Part shown: piece by piece, positions 51,575 to 61,203 of the stretch
Position numbering within the stretch: position 1 is the first letter of the stretch
How the letters are laid out: the number at the start of each line of letters is the position of its first letter
Assembly (NCBI GenBank): GCA_037127315.1
Contig: JBBBDQ010000401.1
Coordinates: 62,001-126,000, forward strand
Length of the DNA: 64,000 bases
Direction of reading: 5' to 3'
From: Ascarosepion bandense
Taxonomy: Eukaryota > Mollusca > Cephalopoda > Sepiida > Sepiidae
Position numbers and translations under genes: made by a program
The notes under the pieces: model-generated
Seen by the model: the letters and a program-made list of their open reading frames with translations, nothing else
The model's database searches: none
Told to the model about the DNA's origin: nothing

Positions 51575-52090
51575 TCAGTAGCGTATTTTTCAAGCCCTCC
51601 TTCCTCATAACCTGTCCCAAGAACTTCCGCTTTCTTTTCCTGATGTTAAGTATTAGTTTCCTCTTCGTTTCCATCCTCTCCAAAACCTCATCGTTGCTTA
51701 CATGTTCGGTCCATAGTATCCTCAACATCATTCTGTAGAACCACATTTTTTTTTGCTTCAAGTTCTCCTTCATCTTTGATGAGATTGTCCAGCATTCACT
51801 GCCATATTGAAGAACAGACATCGTAATTTTCCTGTTAATCAATACTTTACTCATCTTCTGGTATACATCGATGGTCATGTCAATTCGTCTCCGGATTTGT
51901 GTCCTATTTTACGTCTTCTGTTAAAACACTTCCCAGGTATATAAATTTCTGTACCCGCTTAATCTTAGTATTCCCAGCCTGTTTTGGGCATTTTGGGCTC
52001 CTCTTTTTACTGATGATTATGCATTCAGTGTTTTTTTAGTTTATTTGTAGTCCTTTCTTTCCACTTTCTTCATCTACCTTCTAATGGAGG
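51165..52090 (-). pseudogene. two RTE-like LINE fragments split by (CT)n
   Basis: 51165-51540 and 51575-52090 both carry the same C-terminal domain on the minus strand ('MWFYRMMLRILWTEHVSNDEVLERMETKRKLILNIRKRKRKFLGQVMRKEGLKN' at 51590-51780). They are separated by a (CT)n array at 51545-51572. The second also extends into 'VLQYGSECWTISSKMKE' and the 'RRRIDMTIDVYQKMSKVL' region. The first ends with a 3' tail similar to other copies. Two insertions or a tandem duplication. Confidence 0.8.
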
Positions 52091-52439
52091 ATGAAGCGGT
52101 AGGAAGATGGTTAATATTTATTAAATCGGCCCTGTGTTCATACATAACCAAACTCCCTACAAATTAGGATTTATTATGCGCTATCATCGGAAGGTTGTAG
52201 ATTGGAATGTGTAGATTTGTGGACGAATAAAACTATACCTTTTGCATGTTTGAATAGAAATTTATTGAAAGAAATGAATCATAAGAATTGGTAGAAGTTA
52301 AACGTTCAATTAGAAACATTATTAAGAAGTTAAGGGTAGAGTTCGTAGTAGTCCTTGCAAGAGTGAGTTTATGTGTACGTAGGCAGGAACGTATGTGTGT
52401 ATGTAAGTATGTATGAGCGTTTGTTGGGTAGGAATGTTT
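52091..52439. other. unresolved, with a small shared repeat
   Basis: 52320-52430 is the inverse of 56635-56700 (GTTCCTGCCTACGTACACAT and neighbours), a short dispersed repeat of unknown type. Confidence 0.45.
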
Positions 52440-52695
52440 AAAAAATTTCCAGATGTTTAAATTTCCATACTTGTTTGATTTTGATTTCTCGGCTTTAGGC
52501 TCAACTTTTTGCTGACAACCATACAATCTGTCGTTTTGCATTTGATGTTTAATCCCAAATGAACAATTCCACTTTACGCTCAACATAATAACCAACAGAA
52601 AAGGAACTCTTCTTCGTAAAGTTGCGCTGTACACGAGAGGCTTAATCGTCAGAAACAAGTGCAGGACAAGACTATCTTTGCAGATAAACTGACCA
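52440..52695 (-). pseudogene. RTE-like LINE fragment
   Basis: Minus strand gives 'GLNIKCKTTDCMVVSKKLSLKPRN', the region after YADD in RTE-like reverse transcriptases. The 172-codon frame 52751-52233 runs across it in the wrong frame and is not a gene. Confidence 0.7.
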
Positions 52696-52844
52696 AAACA
52701 AGTAAACCCTGATTTTTTTTTTTTTTTTTTGTTTTCGCCAAATTTCGTCAAAAGAAAGAAAAAAGAGTGCTGAACTAGTCAGTGTATATTGGAAAATTTT
52801 TCCACAGATTAAAAAGGGACTTAAAGTAACAAATGCTATTCTGT

Positions 52845-53275
52845 CAGAAGGATGCTGAGGATACCACGGATGGGATATGTGAGCAATAGGATCTTCAAAA
52901 AAATGAAAACTAAAAGGACACTTAAAAAGTGACAGCTTAACCTTCTCGTGCGGATAATGAGGAAAGGAGGCTTGGAGAAATTAGCACTTTCAGGCTATAA
53001 TGCAGGCAAAAAACAACATGAAAACAACAACTAACCTACTTCACAGATTTCTGTAAGTGGATGACAAGTAAGGCATTGGGAGCGATAGTAAGGGAGAAAC
53101 ATTGCTTGTGATGCATAGGAAATCGTGGAGAGCCTTTATCGTCTATATCATGAAGGGAAACAGTACATAAAAAGCCATATAAGTTTACATATTTCTGGAG
53201 ATTTATATTTAATGAGAAGGCTAATGGCAGTTTGATTGGATGGTTATGTAAATCATAAGTAGAATAGAATCGAAG
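52845..53275 (+). pseudogene. RTE-like LINE C-terminal fragment, old
   Basis: Plus strand 'RRMLRIPRMGYVSN', 'LLVRIMRKGGLEKLALSG' and 'HWER...GRNIACDA' in shifted frames. The 53060-53280 part matches 35175-35405. Confidence 0.7.
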
Positions 53276-53278
53276 TAA

Positions 53279-53550
53279 ATTGATTGATTGAATTTTTACG
53301 GTTTATCAACCGTTTTTAAGTTTATTTTAACCCTCCCCCCCAATTTTTTTTATTTGTAATCTTTTTTGGAGATAAGGATTTACTGATACAACTCCTACTA
53401 ATTAACCCATAGCTGGGGGAGAAAATGTGAATTCAAATCTTTTCCAAAAATATTCGTGCGTAAGTGAATAGAACTAACACGGCTGAAATTTGAAGTCGGC
53501 TCTTTGATTTCCGATTCTGAGCCGCGATTCATTTCAACACCCACACACCC
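53279..53550 (-). mobile_element. SINE-A copy, long-tail variant, fused to 5S
   Basis: Minus strand: head AATCGCGGCTCAGAATCGG, B-box-like GACTTCAAATTTC, body with CAGCTATGGGTTAATTAG, tail GGTTGATAAACCGTAAAAAT and (TCAA)n at 53279-53292. Its 5' side continues without interruption into 5S-like sequence. Confidence 0.8.
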
Positions 53551-53653
53551 AAGCATAAAGCACCTTTCTATTCCCAGGCTATCATCCATTTAGAAACTGA
53601 CCAGACTCGACGTTGCTCAACTTCAGTGTTTTAACGTGATATGGTTGTAAGCC
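53551..53653 (-). rRNA. 5S rRNA-like sequence at the head of a SINE-A
   Basis: Minus strand: GGCTTACAACCATATCACGT, then about 22 bases of the 5S stem region missing, GAAGTTGAGCAACGTCGAG (box A kept), TCTGGTCAGT, a diverged box C AAATGGATGATAGCCTGGGA, and GGTGCTTTATGCTT. 103 nt. Clearly a pseudo-5S. It is followed about 20 bases later by the SINE-A head, as at 47117-47247. Confidence 0.8.
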
Positions 53654-53824
53654 GTATAAAGTGCCCGTATGGGTGTTTCTCTCAAGAGTGATGAAACCGA
53701 ACACAAAGATGATGGATTCTATATTTTGGGAAAAAAAATGAAATAAGAACCAAAACAATAGCAAAAATACGGAGAAAATATTATAATTTGACATTGGCCC
53801 GTTGCGAGTATATATATATATATA
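53654..53824. other. unresolved, with short (TA)n
   Basis: Nothing was recognised. TA run at 53810-53825. Confidence 0.3.
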
Positions 53825-53892
53825 TTTTTTAATCATATCACCCCGAGCAAGGCGGTAACGCCACTGATGTGCAGGGGGCTACGTAAGAGGGA
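53825..53892 (-). mobile_element. CR1/jockey-like LINE 3' terminus
   Basis: Plus-strand wording AATCATATCACCCCGAGCAAGGCGG ... CACTGATGTGCAGGGGGCTA is the inverse of the family 3' signature. Confidence 0.8.
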
Positions 53893-54297
53893 AAAGATTG
53901 GAAAAGAGAAAGCCGGAAACCACATCCTAAACAAGAAACAAGGGATGAGCTTCTTCACCCGTTCAATAGACGTGGGTGGAGTGTGAACCGGGTGATAGTT
54001 TAGTCTATCTACTCCAATTGAAAAAAAAGAGGAAAAGAGTAAAATATTGGAAAAGAGAAAACCGAAAACCACTTTCTAAACAGGAAACAAGGGATGAGCC
54101 TCTTCACCCGTTCAATAGACGTGGGTAGAGTGTGAACCGGGTGATAGTTTAGTCTATCTACTCCAATTGAAAAAAAAAAGGAAAAGAGAAAAAAGATTGG
54201 AAAAGAGAAAACCGAAAACCACATTCTAAACAGGAAACAAGGGATGAGCCTCTTCACCCATTCAATAGACGTGAGTGGAGTGTGAACCAGGTATTAT
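53893..54297. repeat. 149-150 bp tandem repeat, about 2.7 units
   Basis: GGGATGAG recurs at 53942, 54091 and 54241. Units contain TTCACCCGTTCAATAGACGT and GTGATAGTTTAGTCTATCTA and differ by few bases. The array lies where the LINE 3' untranslated region would continue, so it may be an expanded part of it. Confidence 0.9.
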
Positions 54298-54620
54298 TAT
54301 TATTATTATTAGTGGTCAGAATGTTTGCTCTCTGACCATGAAAACCCGGGCTCGAGTTTCACGATGGTCGATTTGACAGGAAGGTGACTTCTTGATGTCA
54401 TCGGTCTGGAGGGGTAGATCCACCTTTAGAGAGTGCCTGAAGACCATACCACGGGTTGACCCAAACCTTCTGAGTGAAAGTGGGTAAACGTCTATTTTTG
54501 AAGAGGCGTAGATGGTTGTACTGGCTCGAAGTCATAAGTCATCGTGAGCGAAGTTTTGAGCGTCCTGGCCTTGTTCAGACTCTTGTTGACGCTAAATAAC
54601 GCGCTCTCTCCCAGAAACTG
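54298..54620 (+). mobile_element. SINE-D copy
   Basis: After a short (TAT)n, AGTGGTCAGAATGTTTGCTC and a B-box-like GGGCTCGAGTTTC, then CCCAAACCTTCTGAGTGAAA and CATCGTGAGCGAAGTTTTGA, in the same order as 15553-15832. Confidence 0.65.
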
Positions 54621-54879
54621 TAACTAAGGTCCGCTCAGCATAGTTGTAGGTGAGCTCTGTGGGTGTTGAACAAACACAAGTGTGCCTGAGCAAGCGTCTG
54701 CAGTAAAGATTAGCTATCCTCAAAAACGAGTGGGAAGGCAAACGTGAAATTAGGATCAATGAAACTTGTGGACAAGTATCATCCCAAATATTAATAATGA
54801 AATAAAAACGTTGCTCATAGCAGAAAGGATATTTAAACCAAAAAGTTTAAAAATCTGATTTTTTATATATATAATCATG
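54621..54879. other. unresolved sequence
   Basis: Possibly the 3' part of SINE-D. Nothing else was recognised. Confidence 0.3.
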
Positions 54880-55460
54880 TGGCCCCAAGCAAGGCATTTT
54901 ACCGCCACTATTGAGCAGGGGATTATATAGGAGGTAAGTTATGAGAAAGACTGGCAGGTTACAGGGGGTGTCAGGAAGAGGGTAGGAGAAGGATGAGAAA
55001 GTGTATTGGATGAAGAAAGGATCTAGAGAGATAGAGATAAGATGCAAGTTAATGAGATAGGTGATGACTATTGACTTTATATTTGAATTCTTGAAGATTG
55101 TAGCTGTCGGGAAAGCAAGTAAACGGAAGGAAATTCCACAGGCGAGACGTGAGAGAGAAGAAGCTGATGGAGTAGAATTTGCGTTTACAATTTATTGGTT
55201 TCACAGTAAAAGGGGTGAAACCATGCTGCTAATCTTGTGGCTCGAGTAAATTCATGTATAACGGGTGCCAGTGAGCTAAGTTCATCTGAGCAGAAGCCAT
55301 GAAAGTATTTGTAGAAGAGACACATGGAAGCCACATTGCGCCGGTGAGAAAGTGACTGTATCTGAGCTGCCAAGTCGGGATCGATTACGGTACTGATTCT
55401 CCGTTGGATTTTGTCAAGCATCCCTAGGTGGATAGCAGGAGCACCGACCAGTATTCAATG
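54880..55460 (-). pseudogene. CR1/jockey-like LINE C-terminus and 3' end
   Basis: The minus-strand frame 55421-55185 reads 'MLDKIQRRISTVIDPDLAAQIQSLSHRRNVASMCLFYKYFHGFCSDELSSLAP', the conserved C-terminal domain of this reverse transcriptase. After a stop, the 3' part codes 'SYLINLHLISISLDPFF' in another frame and ends with the untranslated signature (GCAAGGCATTTTACCGCCAC in plus-strand wording). 5'-truncated. Confidence 0.8.
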
Positions 55461-55839
55461 CACGGCTATAACGAATTTCAAGAAAACAAAAATATACTCA
55501 TTAGGAAGAGTGATAAGTCTTAAATTCTTTTTATAAAAAAAAACAATAAATAAAATAAACTTGATTCCACCCCCAAAAAATACAGAAAAATTTTAAACAA
55601 TTAAACAAAAATACTCCCAACTTTCTTAGAACATAAATAGTGTAATTACAATTAATAACGCCAAAATACGAAACAATGGAACTCAACAAAATTGTGAGTG
55701 AGTATCATACCAGCTATTTATATGCAATTGTTAAAATCAATAAACCAAATTCGCCATTATGTCTCAGAATCTATCAAATTCTTACTCCCGGATATAACTT
55801 ATTTATAACTCTGAATAAGCAGTTTCCAAACATACTTAT
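55461..55839. other. unresolved A-rich sequence
   Basis: Nothing was recognised. Confidence 0.3.
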
Positions 55840-55974
55840 TTAATAAACGCAGTGATGATTTCACCAAGTATTTCTTTGATATAGTACATTCTAATAAGCT
55901 TACCAATGGTAAGCTATCCTTGTTAGATGCTGAAAATCTGTTTACTAATGTTATTTTAAAAAAAAACATAGAAA

Positions 55975-55978
<4 letters not shown>
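55840..55978 (+). pseudogene. Penelope reverse transcriptase fragment
   Basis: Frame piece 'KLSLLDAENLFTNVILKKNIEIL' matches the Penelope RT motif with SLFTNVPL, where the catalytic D-x-x sits just before; here the preceding residues are changed. It is cut off by (TA)n at 55979. Confidence 0.65.

Positions 55979-56034
<56 letters not shown>
55979..56034. repeat. (TA)n microsatellite
   Basis: About 28 TA units. Confidence 0.95.
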
Positions 56035-56035
<1 letters not shown>

Positions 56036-56036
<1 letters not shown>

Positions 56037-56345
56037 AGGTAAAGAGGACCCAAGGTTTTATGATTTTGAGTTCTCTGGCATTTACTTTTTTTTTTAATCA
56101 ATATTGTAGAGTAAAATATAATTATATAATTAAATTTGTTATACAATTAAAAATTACAAATACATTGCGACACGGAAATTTATATGCTTCGAGATTTTTA
56201 TCTCTTCATCAGGCAATCTTAGATGTCAGTTGTGAAAATGATTTTCATTTTTCATCATTTTCACAACTAACATCTGACATCTCGAAACATAGAAATTTCA
56301 GTGTAGCAATGTATTTGTAATATTTAATTGTATAACAAATTTAAT
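56036..56345. mobile_element. foldback Penelope-type end (family P5)
   Basis: Starts ATCCAGGTAAAGAGGACC. Its part 56110-56240 is repeated inverted at about 56245-56345. The centre holds ATGATTTTCATTTTTCATCAT. It is flanked on both sides by (TA)n and has a second direct copy at 56409-56620. Confidence 0.75.
56163..56228 (-). ncRNA. type I hammerhead ribozyme-like, family P5 copy 1
   Basis: Minus strand: GATTGC, CTGATGA (56222-56216), A, stem II GAGAT-AAAA-ATCTC, GAAG (last A of GAAA changed), stem III CA...TG within an extended loop, GTC with cleavage-site C, then GCAATG closing stem I (five pairs). Confidence 0.6.
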
Positions 56346-56351
56346 TATATA

Positions 56352-56408
<57 letters not shown>
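56346..56408. repeat. (TA)n microsatellite
   Basis: About 30 TA units between the two P5 copies. Confidence 0.95.
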
Positions 56409-56410
<2 letters not shown>

Positions 56411-56620
56411 AGGTGAAGAGAACGAACAGTTTTACAATTCCAAGTTCTTTCTCCAGCATTTACTTTTTTCAAAAAAGTGCTCAATACACCAAATATTGTA
56501 GAGCATAATATAATTAATTTTTTTTTTTATTTAAAATCAATATAGTTTACATTGTGACACGGTAATGTTGCGAGATATTTATCTCGTCATCAGGCAATGT
56601 TAGCTCATTGTTGTGAGTTT
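56409..56620. mobile_element. Penelope-type end, family P5 copy 2
   Basis: Begins CCAGGTGAAGAGAACGAACA like 56036 and has the same ATTGTGACACGG and CGTCATCAGGCAATGTTAG phrases. Confidence 0.7.
56550..56600 (-). ncRNA. type I hammerhead ribozyme-like, family P5 copy 2
   Basis: Minus strand: ACATTGC, CTGATGA (56593-56587), C, stem II GAGATA-AA-TATCTC, GCAA in place of GAAA, stem III ACA-TTACCG-TGT, cleavage-site C, ACAATGT closing stem I with six pairs. The single core change (A13 to C) should abolish activity; copy 1 still has GAA here. Confidence 0.65.
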
Positions 56621-57234
56621 TCTCATAGTTACTTACATACGCACATACGTTCCTGCCTACGTACACATAAACTCTTCCAAAGACTACTACGCACTCTACA
56701 TATAATTTTAAGGCATGGTATATTTATAGGTAAAATGCTCAATATCAGAGATGTATGTAAATATAAAAGTAGGCATTGATGTCAACACCAAGCGGCGAGA
56801 GTAGGTTTCATGCTTCATCGCAATCTTCAAATAACCGGAAGACTTCGTTTACGCATGAAACAGACTATAACCGTTTCTTGATCTCTTATATACTTTGCTG
56901 TTAGGTGGGCGTGTATTCACGTTTCTTTCTCTTTTTCTCTCACACTTTTTACAGCATGAGTCGTCAGAAATAAAATCGTCTCATCTTATGAATATTTTCT
57001 TATCGCTTGCGATAAGAAAATATTCATAGGATGGGATATATATTAGGTATATATATTTGTCAGCCAAGTCTATAGAATCCAGTCTGTCAAGTGAATGGTT
57101 GATATTTGGGGAATATTGCAAAGTATCAAAAATATTATCGTTTTTTTTTAACCTTTCGAAAGTTCAGTTTGTTTTAGAACTTATATTATAGCCAATATTT
57201 ATACTCACATAGTCCTCGCACTTTAGAAAGATTT
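56621..57234. repeat. unresolved, containing a 26 bp perfect-type hairpin
   Basis: At 56980-57034, ATGAATATTTTCTTATCGC and its inverse GCGATAAGAAAATATTCAT meet with a TT loop; including flanking bases the arms reach about 26 bp. 56635-56700 matches the inverse of 52320-52430. No gene was recognised. Confidence 0.6.
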
Positions 57235-57480
57235 TTTTACTCATTTCACCCCTTAAGGAAGGCAATAAATCCACTAGGATGCAATGCGTGTCTGAATGGT
57301 CGAGCGCGTGAAAAAAAGCTACTATTAAGGAACAAGAATTTACAAGACCAAAGATAACGATTGACAATGCATTAGAAATTTTGAGGATCAAATATGACTG
57401 GGTAGCAAGAAGCCAGAAGAGAGTTCCACAAGGAGAGAAGTGCGATAGAAGTAACTATTAGCATAGAACTTAAGGTTATA
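57235..57480 (-). mobile_element. LINE 3' end, diverged member of the CR1/jockey-like family
   Basis: Plus-strand TCATTTCACCCCTTAAGGAAGGC resembles the inverse of the family 3' signature, and GAAGAGAGTTCCACAAGGAG is the inverse of the 'WNSLP' codons upstream in other copies. Confidence 0.55.
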
Positions 57481-57527
57481 TATAGTTACTTCAATTTTAA
57501 AATGAGACCTAGCCGACAATCAAGTCA

Positions 57528-57796
57528 GTCAGTTAAGTGCCATACGTGATACACGCTTTGGGCGATCATGTCTCGAAAGAGACATAACTGACTGGGCAGA
57601 AGATTATCCCACAGCAAGTTGTCATTACTTTCTGTGGTAGACTGGTTGCCAGCCAAGGATATAGAACCCAGTCTGTCCTATCATTTGACCCATAGCTGGA
57701 GGGAAGAGACGGATTAATACCTTTCCCAAGGTAAGTGAATGCAGGGAATTCAACTGGAATTCTAACTCGGTTCTCGTTCGGAGCCGATATCCACTG

Positions 57797-57800
<4 letters not shown>
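57528..57800 (-). mobile_element. SINE-A copy, nearly complete
   Basis: From the (TGAC)n tail and hairpin through the body to the head (GATATCGGCTCCGAACGAG on the minus strand), where a (CT)n array cuts off the last head bases. Confidence 0.85.

Positions 57801-57848
<48 letters not shown>
57796..57848. repeat. (CT)n then (TA)n microsatellite
   Basis: About 12 CT units and about 13 TA units. Confidence 0.95.
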
Positions 57849-57851
<3 letters not shown>

Positions 57852-58206
57852 GCTAGGGTTAAATAGGGACTTAGGTGTTTTGAATCTTTATAAATATTTC
57901 AATAGCTAAACATTTTTTAGATACACTTAAAAAATTTTTTCTCTAAAACAAAATTTATAAGTATTATTAAAGATCGGTTTCCGTTTACAAATATTTTTTA
58001 AAAATCTGTCGCTTTCTGCGTCACGTGATGTAAACAATCTCTCGACGAACGTTCTCGCGAAATACGTTTCTAGTTTAAATTTTAAAATCATTTGTTTCTG
58101 ATGAAAGCCCGATGCCGGTCTGAAATATCAAATATAATAATAGAAATAAATAAATACTGTCAAAAAAATACATTTTTAAACTTACAACTTTTTAGTAGTT
58201 TTTCCT
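57849..58206 (+). mobile_element. Penelope 3' end (family P2), truncated
   Basis: Starts at 'RLGLNRDLGVLNLYKYFNS*' (stop at about 57906) and continues with the P2 untranslated region as at 14608: CACGTGATGTAAAC, CTGATGA...GGTCTGAAAT and the terminal TTACAACTTTTTAGTAGT / TTTTCCTATATA. (TA)n at both ends. Confidence 0.8.
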
Positions 58207-58233
58207 ATATATATATATATATATATATATATT
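58207..58233. repeat. (TA)n microsatellite
   Basis: About 13 TA units at the P2 end. Confidence 0.95.
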
Positions 58234-58803
58234 AGGCGAAAAGTTCCCTAAGTAAGAATGGTGTTAATCTGCAAAAGAGGTGAAGTCAAGTAACTATACT
58301 ATTCTGACCTCAAAACAAGAAGGAACAAAATATGTTGAATGAGACCGAGAAGCGGTTAATTTTATTGGTTAGTAAGAAAAATCAGCATGTATCTACACTA
58401 TTGGTCTATATATTTGAGGAGAGATATTTAACGATATTTCCAAACAGGATCAAAACTAAACCCACAAATATATCATTTCTTGTTCCACTGTCCCTAACAA
58501 TACCACTGTTTATTTTTCTTTTCTTTTTTTTTTCTTTTTTTTTTTTTTTTGTTCTATTTCCGGTTTAATTCTGCTTCTCTCTATATAGTCATTAAATTTC
58601 GGATTTAATGGACTGAACATGTGAGCAACAACGAAGATTTTTAGCTGGTTTCATTAAGCTCTCCGTTGGAGCGCGCACTCATTTGCACCTGGTTTCTTTC
58701 CCCAGCGCTACGAAGATGGATTTCTAAAGTTCTTCCGTTATGTCGCCATTGTCGTGTATTTCATCTTGTTACATTTTTAAAATAATGAGAAAAAATACCA
58801 GAC
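58234..58803. other. unresolved sequence
   Basis: T-rich run at 58507-58560. No gene was recognised. Confidence 0.3.
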
Positions 58804-59016
58804 TTGCTTGTCATTTTATTAGATTTAACCATTTCACCATGTTTCCTCGGGTGCATCTCTGCTCATGAGCAAGAGGCAAACATTGGAGATGCGGGTGGTG
58901 TAATAGCGGCTCTGAATGAGAAAACGAATAATTTTAATCAGCTTCGTTACATTCACTTACAAGACGCAAATGCTTTTGGAAAAGTTATGAATCCAAGCCT
59001 CAAAGCTATGGGTTAA
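58804..59016 (+). CDS. possible exon or short ORF, unidentified
   Basis: 70 codons. After a hydrophobic start (MLVILLDLTISPCFLGCIS) comes balanced, non-repetitive protein text, AHEQEANIGDAGGVIAALNE followed by KTNNFNQLRYIHLQDANAFG and KVMNPSLKAMG, then TAA. Residue composition from 'HEQEANIG' onward looks more protein-like than any other unassigned frame here, with no low complexity. I do not recognise the family. It could be a terminal exon (the hydrophobic beginning would then be intron; ATGAG at about 58866 could supply an acceptor AG), a retrocopy piece, or chance. No transposon match was noticed around it. Confidence 0.3.
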   Translation: MLVILLDLTISPCFLGCISAHEQEANIGDAGGVIAALNEKTNNFNQLRYIHLQDANAFGKVMNPSLKAMG

Positions 59017-59329
59017 ACAGTAGAAATTCTATGTAGTTGTATTGTTATTCTTAATTAAATTGTTGCAACTGTTAGAATGGTATCTAATTGTATTTTTTAT
59101 TCTCAGAAAATTGTTAATTCGGTATTTCCACAATTATTCTTACAACCTGAAACGTTTTGGTTTTAGATAATATAAAAAGGGTTGATAAACTGTAAAAAGA
59201 AAGTCACTCCGTTGGAAATACTACTGGCTGTATATCAAGTTTGACGTTTTTTGTTTGTAGGTTCAGAAAACCAAGTTAACTCAAGAGTTTCGTCTAGATA
59301 CTTGGAAATATTCTCAGTCCTGATCAGGC
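59017..59329. other. unresolved sequence
   Basis: AT-rich. Nothing was recognised. Confidence 0.3.
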
Positions 59330-60140
59330 TGCTTTGTTCTTTCTCTCTTGCCTTCAATTTGATCTGAGAGTGGCAAAATTCATAAGCTCTCTCTACTCAT
59401 TATATACCTTTTTGTTTCCATTTTCTCTAATTCTTCGTCGTTGCTCACATGTTCAGTCCATGATATTCTCAACATCTTCTGTAGAACCACATTTCTGCTG
59501 TTTAAAGTCTCTTCTTCTGTGAGATTTGCCCGCATTCACTGCTGTATAGAAGGATTGATATGACATAACAGTTAAGTACACGTTTTTCTTTTCTTTTTCT
59601 AACGACATTACTTAAAACTCTTCTTAGCTTTTGGAAAACATCTTTCGCTATCTCAATATATATAATAATTTCAGTGTTCCACTTTTTGGAAGCTCCATTT
59701 TTTAATTGCACGTTTGCCTGCTCCTTTTGCTAATATCCATACATTCTCTCTTCTTTTGGTATTTGGTCCATTCTATCATTCATGATTTTCGACAATCGTT
59801 TCTAGCTAAGTGTGAATAAATTGCTTGTATATTCATCTTCTATTCAACTTGTATATTCATCTGAATAATTTGTTAATAATTCGCATCTCCAGTTTCTAAT
59901 TTGCATGTTGGACTCTCTTTTTTGCTGACAACCGTACATTCTGTCTTTTTACAATTAATGTTTAATCCTTTCTTTTCGCTTTCTTTTACTACATTCCCTG
60001 TAGTTGATGTTTAGTTCTTGAACTCCCGTATCACTTTCTTGGCGTTCTGCTCTCTCACTCAAGAATCTTCTTTCTTTAATGTACCAGGTTCCTTCAGAAC
60101 GTAGGCGATCATGGCTCTCCGCATCTTTTTGTCCCTTAAT
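59330..60140 (-). pseudogene. RTE-like LINE, scattered C-terminal fragments
   Basis: Minus strand: 'ILNCYVISILLYSSECGQISQKK', 'WTEHVSNDEELEKMET' (59420-59480), 'IYIEIAKDVFQKLRRVLSNV' and 'GLNINCKKTECTVVSKK' (59880-59990) occur out of a single frame. 60075-60140 carries the 3' end (GATCGCCTACGTTCTGAAGG on the minus strand). Confidence 0.7.
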
Positions 60141-60412
60141 ACGCCACAAAGAATTTATGGAGATGCTCAGCAGCCTTGACATATTTGGGAAAGACATTAG
60201 AGTAATCAAGAATCTCTACTGGCAGCAAACCGCCTGCATATGGACAGGTAACAAATTCAGCAGATATACAAAGATAGAAAGAAGCGTAAGACAAGGATGT
60301 GTCTTCTCACCGGATCTATTCAACTTGTACAGCGAGACTATTCTGAGGACCCTGGATGTTATGCCAGAATTTGTTATCGGAGGCGACAATTTGAATAATC
60401 AAGAATAATAAG
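60140..60412 (+). pseudogene. RTE-like reverse transcriptase fragment, opposite strand
   Basis: 'IRHKEFMEMLSSLDIFGKDIRVIKNLYWQQTACIW' and 'KIERSVRQGCVFSPDLFNLYSETILRTLDVMPEFVIGGDNLNN' are RT blocks 3-5 of the RTE-like LINE in one open frame (60079-60408), stopping just before where the YADD box should be. It meets the minus-strand 3' end of another copy at about 60140. Confidence 0.8.
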
Positions 60413-60506
60413 TTAAAATATGTCCCAACAGTTTTTAGATATATGCATGAAATAATCTCTAAAAAAAGGTTTCTATGAAAATAATTATTTTGACCAATCC
60501 TGAAAC

Positions 60507-60507
<1 letters not shown>

Positions 60508-60545
<38 letters not shown>

Positions 60546-60845
60546 GAATCGTGCCAATGCTAATAGGTGCACTTAGAATGATAAAAGATGAAACAAAACA
60601 ACACAATGAAAGAATCCCTGGAAAACCCAGCTTAAAAGATATTTAAAAAAATTATCTTGTTAAACCCACACACTAAGGAGAACTTTGTCTATGTAACGCT
60701 AGGGATGTTGGGGAGATAGAAAAAACATGAAATAGAGTCATAGCAACACACCACGACCTGCCTTAGATCTCGCAGACTTGGTAGGTAGTGCAACCATAGC
60801 AGAAACAAAATTATGATGAAAAATGACAACATAATAATAATAACA
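60508..60845 (+). pseudogene. Dong/R4-like LINE 3' end between (AAT)n arrays
   Basis: (AAT)n at 60508-60543, then 'RIVPMLIGALRMIKDETKQHNERIPGKPSLKDI', the shared 3' region and a final short (AAT)n. 5'-truncated and diverged. Confidence 0.85.
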
Positions 60846-60904
60846 TAGTGAAATCCTGGTTTTGGATGAGTAAATGAAATAAGATTTAGAATAAAGACGT
60901 GTGT

Positions 60905-61135
60905 GTACTATTTACATTATTCGAGCTATTGTCCTCATCTTTGTTGTCATTTTCATGACGTTTCGGACGTTTACGCTCCTCCTTCTTCAGGTGCAAGGAA
61001 TTTCGAACCGAAACTTCTGTTACGATTACTGGGGTATATCACTCTCATTCCTTGTGCGAAACCACTTTTGGTTGTCATGAGCCATCTCCCTTTAACCTAA
61101 CTCTCTAAGTTATTTTTTACCACTGCTGTAACGTG
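60905..61135 (-). mobile_element. SINE-C copy
   Basis: Minus strand GGAGATGGCTCATGAC, CTGAAGAAGGAGGAGCG and CGTCCGAAACGTC, as in the copies at 2637 and 62600. Confidence 0.7.
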
Positions 61136-61203
61136 TGTTACGGCCTTGGAATGTTCTTCTTAAGGTAAGGCTGCAAGAACACCGTAAGGCCGTAACACGA
61201 GGG
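61131..61203. repeat. inverted repeat GTGTTACGGCCTT
   Basis: CGTGTGTTACGGCCTT (61132-61147) is matched by AAGGCCGTAACACG (61187-61200), and inside it GTTCTT and AAGAAC pair with a small offset. A local stem-loop or the joined ends of an unidentified element. Confidence 0.7.

Noticed and set aside
52233..52751. 172-codon minus-strand frame as a gene
   Set aside because: It runs through an RTE-like LINE fragment in the wrong frame and a poly-A/T run. The correct frame gives the LINE peptide.
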